This document shows positions 6,130 through 11,340 of a DNA stretch of 11,340 nt, piece after piece. The stretch spans positions 1-11,340 of the forward strand of contig CAMAXB010000074.1 of assembly GCA_945862035.1 (NCBI GenBank), read 5' to 3'. A program made the translations under genes and the position numbers. The stretch's first letter is position 1; each line of letters opens with the position of its first letter. The notes beneath the pieces were generated by a model. The model was given only the letters and a program-made list of their open reading frames with translations. It was not told the origin of the DNA and did not search any database. Source of the DNA: Opitutus sp. GAS368 (lineage in GTDB: Bacteria; Verrucomicrobiota; Verrucomicrobiia; Opitutales; Opitutaceae).

Positions 6130-8607
6130 ATGAATGCATTTACCCTGATTGCCGCCCTCCGCCCTCGCCTGGTTTCCATCCTTTCGCGGGGCCTCGTGTT
6201 TGCATTCTTGCTTGGTGCCGCCCAGTCAGGGCGGAGCCAGGCGCCGGAGGCGCGCCTGGATCTCGCCGGAGCCCGCCTGGTCCTCGCGCCGGGCATGACC
6301 GGGCCGGAGCGCAAGGCCGCGCAGATGCTGGTGGAGGAGACGCAGAAGCGCAGCCAGCTGGCCTGGCCGGTCAGCGAAACTGCAGCGGCGGACGGGGGTG
6401 GGGGCGTGGTCGTCTATCTCGGCCAGCGTGACGCGCTCGCGCGGTCGTTCCCCGATCTGGCCGGGGTGGTGGCTGGTCCGGGCGCGACCCAAGCCGAGGG
6501 GTATCGGCTGGTGACGTCTGCCGGCCGCATCGTCATCGCGGGCAATGATGCGCGCGGCGTGCTGTACGGCGCGGGTCGCCTGCTCCGTTTGATGGAGTAT
6601 GGACGCGGCGCCGCATCCGTGGCGGACGGGCTTGTCCTCGAGACGGCCCCGGCCTACAAGCTCCGCGGGCACCAGCTGGGCTACCGACCGAAGACGAACT
6701 CCTACGACGGCTGGGATGTCGCCCAGTGGGAGGAGTACATTCGTGATCTCGTGATTTTTGGCGCCAATGCGATTGAGGGCATGCCGCCCCGCACGGACGA
6801 CGCGGCCGACAGCCCCCATTTTCCGCTGCCCCTGATCGAGATGCTGGCGCACCAGTCGCGCATCGCCCAGGAGTACGGCATCGATTTCTGGCTCTGGTAC
6901 CCGGCGCTCGACGAAAACTACGACGACCCCGCCACGGTCGAGGCTTCGTTGAAGGAGTGGGGGGACGTCCTGCGCCGCCTGCCCCGGGTTGACGCCATGT
7001 TTGTGCCGGGCGGCGACCCTGGGCACACGCCGCCGAAGGTGCTTTTCCCGCTGGTGGCCCGTCATACCGCCCAGCTGCAGGAGCTGCACCCGGGAGCGAG
7101 GATGTGGATCTCGCCGCAGGGGTTTCGCGGCGACTGGATGACGGACTTTTATGAGCTGATCGCCCAGGACCAGCCCTGGCTGGAGGGCATTGTCTATGCG
7201 CCGCAGCAGAGCGACACCATTGAGGCGTTCCGGGCGCAGATTCCCTCCCGTTACAAGCTGCGATTCTATCCGGATATCACACACGCTCTCGCGGCGCAGT
7301 ACCCGGTGCCGGAGTGGGATTTTGCTCTCGCGGCCACCCTGCATCGCGAGCCCATCATGCCGCGCCCGCTGGATCAGGCGGCGATCTTCCGCCGCGTCCA
7401 GCCGGCGGCGGAGCATGGTTTCCTCACTTACTCCGAGGGCTGCACGGATGACGTGAACAAGTTTGTCTGGAGCGGTCTTGGCTGGGATCCCCAGGCAGAT
7501 GTCGTGCAGATCCTCCGTGAGTATGGTCGCTTTTTCATTGGAACGGCGGAGGGCGAGGGCTTTGCCCAAGGCCTGCTGGCGCTGGAGCGCAACTGGCGGG
7601 GCCGGTTGCTGACCAATGAGGGCGTTTACACCACGCTGGCGCAGTTTCAGGAGATGGAGCGGACGGCCCGCCCGGCCGTGCTGGCCAACTGGCGGTTCCA
7701 GAGTGCGCTTTACCGCGCCTACTATGATGCCACGATCCGGGCGCGCCTGATCGCTGAAACCGCGCAGGAGGAGGCCGTCCTTGGCGCGCTCCGCCGTGGC
7801 CGTGAATTGGGTAGCCTCGCCGCATTGAATGCGGCCGAACCCCTGCTGCTGGCGCCCGCCGTCCGACCGGGCGGCGAGTGGCGGGCCCGGGTGTTCGAAC
7901 TCGCGGAGGCGCTGTTTCAGAGTGTCCGGATGCAGCTGAGTGTTCCGCGTTACCAGGCGATCGGCACCCGGCGGGCCGCGAACCTCGATCTGATCGACTT
8001 TCCCGTCGGCAATGTGCCCTGGCTGCGGGCCCAACTCGCGGAGATCCGCGGGCTGGCCACCGAGCCCGAGCGCCTCGCGCGCATCGCGGTCGTCCTCGGA
8101 TGGAGCAATCCCGGTCCCGGAGGTTTCTATGACGATCTGGGCAACATCGCCGCGCAGCCGCACCTGCTGCGCTATGGTGTCAGCTATGCCGATGACCCGG
8201 CCGGGCAGCGTTCGCCGCTGATGCACATCGCCCCGCGCCACAGCGGCGTGTCGTCCCGCATTCAGGGTCCGACCGTCGCCCGCGTATCGTCCTCCACGTT
8301 CGCCGAGGCGCTGCATGATCAGCCGCTGGAAATGCTTTACGAGCAGCTGGACCCGCGGTCGCGCTACAAGCTGCGGGTAGTCTATGGGAGCGAAGTGGCG
8401 TCCCAGATCCGGCTGGTGGCGGACGGCGTCCATGAGATCCATCCGATGCAGGCCAAGGATCTCGAAGTCCGGCCGCTGGAGTTTGCGATTCCGGTCGAGG
8501 CGACCCAGGACGGCTCGCTCCGCCTGACTTGGTCGCGGCCGCCCGGCGTCGGGGGGACGGGCCGCGGGGTGCAGGTGGCCGAGGTGTGGCTCATCCGGCT
8601 GCCCTGA
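6130..8607 (+). CDS. Large secreted glycoside-hydrolase-like protein (GH67-N / GH20-like architecture)
   Basis: This 825-residue protein has a signal peptide (hydrophobic GLVFAFLLGAA, cleavage near SQA at ~38). Residues ~40-165 resemble the accessory alpha/beta domain found before the barrel of GH67, GH20 and GH84 enzymes (GPERKAAQMLVEETQKRS; GVLYGAGRLLRLME). Residues ~178-480 look like a TIM barrel: GHQLGYRPKTNSYDGW (180-195), FGANAIEGMPPRTDD, EYGIDFWLWYP, FVPGGDPGH (291-299), YPDITH (380-385), SEGCTDDVNK (435-444). Asp296, Asp382, Glu436 and Asp440/441 are plausible active-site residues, unproven. A helical region and a beta-rich C-terminal domain (~640-825) follow. I recognise the type as a poorly characterised family often labelled hypothetical or GH67 N-terminus; substrate unknown. 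There is no Shine-Dalgarno; the C-rich leader ends in TCC-ATG-AA, as at 9950. It lies 73 bases before the LacI regulator on the same strand. Confidence 0.78.
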   Translation: MNAFTLIAALRPRLVSILSRGLVFAFLLGAAQSGRSQAPEARLDLAGARLVLAPGMTGPERKAAQMLVEETQKRSQLAWPVSETAAADGGGGVVVYLGQRDALARSFPDLAGVVAGPGATQAEGYRLVTSAGRIVIAGNDARGVLYGAGRLLRLMEYGRGAASVADGLVLETAPAYKLRGHQLGYRPKTNSYDGWDVAQWEEYIRDLVIFGANAIEGMPPRTDDAADSPHFPLPLIEMLAHQSRIAQEYGIDFWLWYPALDENYDDPATVEASLKEWGDVLRRLPRVDAMFVPGGDPGHTPPKVLFPLVARHTAQLQELHPGARMWISPQGFRGDWMTDFYELIAQDQPWLEGIVYAPQQSDTIEAFRAQIPSRYKLRFYPDITHALAAQYPVPEWDFALAATLHREPIMPRPLDQAAIFRRVQPAAEHGFLTYSEGCTDDVNKFVWSGLGWDPQADVVQILREYGRFFIGTAEGEGFAQGLLALERNWRGRLLTNEGVYTTLAQFQEMERTARPAVLANWRFQSALYRAYYDATIRARLIAETAQEEAVLGALRRGRELGSLAALNAAEPLLLAPAVRPGGEWRARVFELAEALFQSVRMQLSVPRYQAIGTRRAANLDLIDFPVGNVPWLRAQLAEIRGLATEPERLARIAVVLGWSNPGPGGFYDDLGNIAAQPHLLRYGVSYADDPAGQRSPLMHIAPRHSGVSSRIQGPTVARVSSSTFAEALHDQPLEMLYEQLDPRSRYKLRVVYGSEVASQIRLVADGVHEIHPMQAKDLEVRPLEFAIPVEATQDGSLRLTWSRPPGVGGTGRGVQVAEVWLIRLP

Positions 8608-8680
8608 GTTTCGCGGAAGACCCGCCGTGCCTTGGGCTCGTGCCTTGCTTTGGGCGGCTTGAGTGGTACCAAGGGGAGGC

Positions 8681-9751
8681 ATGCCCAAACGCGCTTCCAA
8701 TGACACACCGCCGGCCCCGGGACGGGTAACCGTGCGCAGCATCGCCGAGCGCGCGGGCGTTTCGATCGGGGCGGTGTCCTCGGTCCTCAATAATCACCAC
8801 GAGAAGCGGCGCATCGCGGCGGACACCGTGCGGCGGGTCCGCGCCGCCGTGGCCGAACTCGGGTACCTGCCGAATATCAGCGCCCGTCGTCTGCGAGGCG
8901 GCAACGACGCCCAGAACACGATCGTGCTCGCGATCATCACGAGCTTTCAGGCACCGCTGCCCGTCATCAATTGCTTCATTCTCGCCCTGCGCGAAGCGGC
9001 GGCCGAGGAGGCCAACAATCCCCGGCGCGCCTCGTTCTCCCTCGTGATCGAGATGTTCAATGCGGGCAAACTGCATGAACTGCCGGGTTTGCTCACCGGC
9101 GCGCATTTCAACGCGGCCATCATCACCAACACGACGGCGGACGATGACCGGTTTCTCCAGGACCATGTGCTACCTTACCCGGTCGTGCTCGTGAATCGCA
9201 CGGTGCAGGACTACCCAAGCGTGATCGAGGATCCGGAAGCCGGAGCCAAGGCCGCAACGATCCTGATGCAGACGGACCGCCGGAAACTGGGCGTGCTCTA
9301 CGGCCAGCCGCTGACCCAGACCACGCAGCGCCGCGTGGAATCCTTCCTGCGCGCGGCCCGCGCGGCCGGATTGCCCCCCGCCGGCGAAATTGTGGCCGGC
9401 GGCCTCAACGAGGAGGCCGCACGCGAGGCCATGGCCCAGTTTCTGGCCCGCGGCACGCCCCTCGACGGCCTCTACACCGTCACGGACGGCCTCGCCCTCG
9501 GCGCCTATCAGGCGATCAAGCGTGCGGGGAAGACCATCCCGGGCGACATCGCCGTGGTCGGCATCGGTGACTACGAGATCTCCCCCTTCTTTGACCCGCC
9601 CCTGTCCTCGGTCGGCGTCTCGCACAGCGAACTCGCCCACGCCGCCGCCCGCATGCTGCTGCGCCGCATCGGCCAGCCCAAGCGCGGTTCGGTCCGGCTG
9701 ACCGTACCCGTCGTCGAGCACTTGCGCGAGTCGACCACATCGATCGGCTAG
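8681..9751 (+). CDS. LacI-family transcriptional regulator
   Basis: This 356-residue protein has an N-terminal LacI helix-turn-helix (VTVRSIAERAGVSIGAVSSV, residues 16-35), a helical segment ending GYLPNISARRLRGG (61-74) with the hinge-type ARRL, and then a periplasmic-binding-protein-like sensor core. Recognisable core elements include HFNAAIITNT, VVLVNRT, KLGVLYGQP, GLYTVTDGLALGAYQAIKRA and VVGIGDYEISPFFDPPLSSVGVS. The family binds palindromic operators, usually releasing DNA when a sugar ligand binds the core. The ATG at 8681 is preferred over GTG 8663 because AAGGGGAGG stands just before it and the GTG has no ribosome site, although the GGAGG spacing is very short. AACGTT operator-like sites at 474-483 and 9854-9861 are candidate targets. 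The effector is unknown, probably a sugar released by the neighbouring hydrolase. Confidence 0.93.
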   Translation: MPKRASNDTPPAPGRVTVRSIAERAGVSIGAVSSVLNNHHEKRRIAADTVRRVRAAVAELGYLPNISARRLRGGNDAQNTIVLAIITSFQAPLPVINCFILALREAAAEEANNPRRASFSLVIEMFNAGKLHELPGLLTGAHFNAAIITNTTADDDRFLQDHVLPYPVVLVNRTVQDYPSVIEDPEAGAKAATILMQTDRRKLGVLYGQPLTQTTQRRVESFLRAARAAGLPPAGEIVAGGLNEEAAREAMAQFLARGTPLDGLYTVTDGLALGAYQAIKRAGKTIPGDIAVVGIGDYEISPFFDPPLSSVGVSHSELAHAAARMLLRRIGQPKRGSVRLTVPVVEHLRESTTSIG

Positions 9752-9770
9752 AGCGTTTTCGATCATTCGG

Positions 9771-9798
9771 CCCGGTGACCGGGGAGGGGAGTAGGGGG
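9771..9798 (+). other. Short GC hairpin followed by G-runs after the regulator
   Basis: CCCGG-TGA-CCGGG (9771-9783) can fold as a five-pair hairpin 19 bases after the LacI stop, followed by GGGG, GGGG and GGGGG runs up to 9798. There is no T-run, so it is not a standard intrinsic terminator. It may help end transcription, form a G-rich structure, or do nothing. Confidence 0.25.
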
Positions 9799-9829
9799 CA
9801 AACCTTGAAAAACCCGCGATCCAAATTGC

Positions 9830-9891
9830 TTGACACATCCCCGGCCTACATTGAAACGTTTTAGCAACTACCCTGTTTCCCGCCCTCGTTT
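9830..9891 (+). promoter_or_regulatory. Promoter/operator block, copy B, before second receptor
   Basis: TTGACAC (9830-9836) is followed by the palindrome AAACGTTT (9854-9861, in TTGAAACGTTTTAGCA), TACCCT (9869-9874), TTTCCC and a second CGTTT (9887-9891). These match copy A at 452-512 element by element. TTGACA to the central CG is 27 bases here and 26 there; the two CGTTT elements start 30 bases apart in both. The palindrome centre is about 93 bases before the receptor ATG. A LacI-type operator close to a promoter is the natural reading; the true -10 is not evident because the canonical spacing falls on the palindrome. Confidence 0.62.
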
Positions 9892-9949
9892 CCCCTGTTT
9901 GGACGCACAGGCTACCCCTGCAATCCGTAATGGTTAGATTTATTAATCC

Positions 9950-11340
9950 ATGAACATGTACAGAACCCTCGCCCGCATCGTGCTCGGCTGTGCCGCGCTC
10001 CTGCTTGGGCTCGCCTCCGTTTCCAGCTCCGCCCTTGCCCAGGGCGCCGAGGGAACCGTGGTCGGCAGAGTCCAAAATGCCAATACCCGGACCTTCCTTG
10101 AAGGTGCCCAGGTCTCCGTTGCCGGAACCTCAATCCGTGCCGTCACCTCGCGCGATGGCAGCTTTACGCTCCTGCGCGTTCCCGCCGGGCGGCAGATCCT
10201 CAATGTCACCTACACCGGCCTCGATGCCGGTACTGAGGAGATCGTGGTCACCGCGGGCGGGACCCAGCAGGCGCTCATCAATTTGAGCACCGAGGTCTAC
10301 CAGCTCGAGGAATTCACGGTCGCGGGTCTCCGCGAGGGCAATGCCGCCTCGATCACGAAGCAGCGCAATGCCGAGAACCTGGTGAACGTCGTCTCGATGG
10401 ACACCTTCGGCAATGTCGCGGACGGCAACGTCGGCAACTTCCTCCAGAATCTTCCCGGCGTCTCCGTCAACAAGGAGGCCGGCGACATCGTCGGCATCAA
10501 TCTGCGCGGCACGCCGCCCGACCTGAACGCCGTCACCCTCGACGGCACGCGTACCGCAGCCGCCATCGCGGGCTTCTCTCCCCAGGGCGATCGCGCCTCG
10601 CTGATCGACCAGATTCCGTCCGAGTTCATCAAGGAAATCGAAGTCACCAAGGCCAGCACGCCCGACATGTGGGCGGACTCCCTCGGCGGCTCGGTCAACC
10701 TCGTCACCAAGTCGGCCTTCGACTTCACTGACCGCGTCATCACCTATCGGGTAGGGGCCTCGCTCAATACCTACCGCGAGGGCAAGTGGTCCACCGGTTG
10801 GGGCCCGTCGATGGCCTTCTCCTACATGGACACCTTTGGCCCCGAGCGTAAGCTGGCTGTCTCCCTGTCGCTGAGCGACACCAAGACCACCAACGCGCGT
10901 GACCGCGTCCAGATGGATTACGTCTTTGCGACCGATGACCGCAATACCAACGCCCGCGAGCTCAATGACGTCGCCGAGCGCCAGCGCTCGGGTCTTGGCC
11001 TGAAGTTCGAGTACCGTCCTGATGATTCCCTCAAGTTGTCGCTGAGCACGGTAATCAACCGCTACAATCAGGACATGGTGCGGCGCAACTTCCAGGGCTC
11101 CGCCTCGGGTAACCGCAACATCGCCGACTACAATGTCGTGAGCCGGGCCGCGATCGAGGCCGGTGCTACGCCCCGCACCACGACCGGTGCCGCCGCCGGC
11201 GTCGCCCCTGACTTCCGCAAGGGCTACACCGAACTGCTCAACGTTAATTGGCTGAACCAGGCCGCCATGGAGACCAAGCGCTCTAAGCAGCTCAAGATCG
11301 CCTTCGACGTGGAGAAGACCTGGATCGACTCAAGCCTCTC
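9950..11340 (+). CDS. TonB-dependent receptor, N-terminal 463 residues (runs off right edge)
   Basis: From ATG 9950 the frame is open to the window end. It shows a signal peptide (LARIVLGCAALLLGLASVSS, cleavage near ALAQ), a carboxypeptidase-regulatory-like domain (GTVVGRVQNANTRTFLEGAQ to about residue 115), LEEFTVAGLREGNAASITKQ at the position of a TonB box and linker, a plug (NFLQNLPGVSVNKEAGDIVG, RGTPPDLNAVTLDGTR, SLGGSVNLVTKSAFDF) and the first barrel strands. It is a close paralogue of the interrupted receptor at 2513-5479, matching through linker and plug and into the barrel (AGVAPDF, VEKTWIDSSLS). It should be an outer-membrane importer powered by TonB; substrate unknown. An alternative start is ATG 9956. 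There is no Shine-Dalgarno; the leader is AT-rich (TTTATTAATCC). It sits 198 bases after the LacI gene with its own promoter/operator block. Confidence 0.93.
   Translation, partial: MNMYRTLARIVLGCAALLLGLASVSSSALAQGAEGTVVGRVQNANTRTFLEGAQVSVAGTSIRAVTSRDGSFTLLRVPAGRQILNVTYTGLDAGTEEIVVTAGGTQQALINLSTEVYQLEEFTVAGLREGNAASITKQRNAENLVNVVSMDTFGNVADGNVGNFLQNLPGVSVNKEAGDIVGINLRGTPPDLNAVTLDGTRTAAAIAGFSPQGDRASLIDQIPSEFIKEIEVTKASTPDMWADSLGGSVNLVTKSAFDFTDRVITYRVGASLNTYREGKWSTGWGPSMAFSYMDTFGPERKLAVSLSLSDTKTTNARDRVQMDYVFATDDRNTNARELNDVAERQRSGLGLKFEYRPDDSLKLSLSTVINRYNQDMVRRNFQGSASGNRNIADYNVVSRAAIEAGATPRTTTGAAAGVAPDFRKGYTELLNVNWLNQAAMETKRSKQLKIAFDVEKTWIDSSL

Noticed and set aside
8626..8647. CGTGCCTTG direct repeat (8626-8634 and 8639-8647) before the LacI gene
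   Set aside because: Only two short copies in a short spacer; no further copies and no palindromic character, so chance is sufficient.
8663..8680. Upstream GTG start for the LacI regulator
   Set aside because: No ribosome site precedes it; the AAGGGGAGG lies between it and ATG 8681, and the extra residues add nothing typical of the family.
6226..8790. 854-codon open frame on the minus strand opposite the large hydrolase
   Set aside because: It mirrors a high-GC gene with strong third-position bias; its protein is rich in Arg, Pro and Gly with no recognisable domain, while the plus strand has clear motifs and a signal peptide.
9170..10075. 301-codon minus-strand open frame across the regulator's 3' half and the promoter region
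   Set aside because: It is antisense to the well-supported LacI core and crosses the conserved operator block; low-complexity Gly/Arg content.

Overview
The window looks like polysaccharide-utilisation or envelope-transport DNA from a Verrucomicrobiota bacterium, most plausibly Opitutaceae-like. This is inferred from gene content: long TonB-dependent receptors with an N-terminal carboxypeptidase-regulatory-like domain and a TVAG segment before the plug, a LacI-family regulator beside such a receptor, secreted glycoside-hydrolase-like proteins, and start codons mostly without Shine-Dalgarno sequences. No marker gene confirms the taxon.

Layout. At the left edge (1-261, minus) is the N-terminal DNA-binding part of an IS630-family transposase, cut by the window boundary. 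A 300-base non-coding stretch follows with several palindromes and an AAAACGTTTT operator-like site. Then come, all on plus: a secreted Asp-box (BNR/sialidase-fold) protein (563-2392); a TonB-dependent receptor interrupted by one in-frame TAG (2513-5479); and the 5' part of a glycerophosphodiester phosphodiesterase gene (5528 to about 6020). The last has lost two expected catalytic residues and is joined out of frame to the last ~25 codons of a sialidase-like gene (to 6096). To the right lie a large secreted glycoside-hydrolase-like protein (6130-8607), a LacI-family regulator (8681-9751), a regulatory region with a second copy of the operator/promoter block, and a second TonB-dependent receptor (9950 to the right edge) paralogous to the first.

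How the parts fit. The right half reads as an intact module: regulator, secreted hydrolase, outer-membrane receptor. The left half reads as a related module that is partly decayed. It has a nonsense codon in its receptor, a truncated phosphodiesterase with replaced active-site residues, and a mobile element next to it. Its base composition is less GC-rich by eye than the right half. The GDPD/sialidase chimera near 6020 marks a deletion or recombination junction between the halves. The two modules share a regulatory block: TTGACAC, then an AACGTT palindrome, then TACCCT, then a second CGTTT. The two CGTTT elements are 30 bases apart in both copies. One LacI-type regulator may therefore control both.
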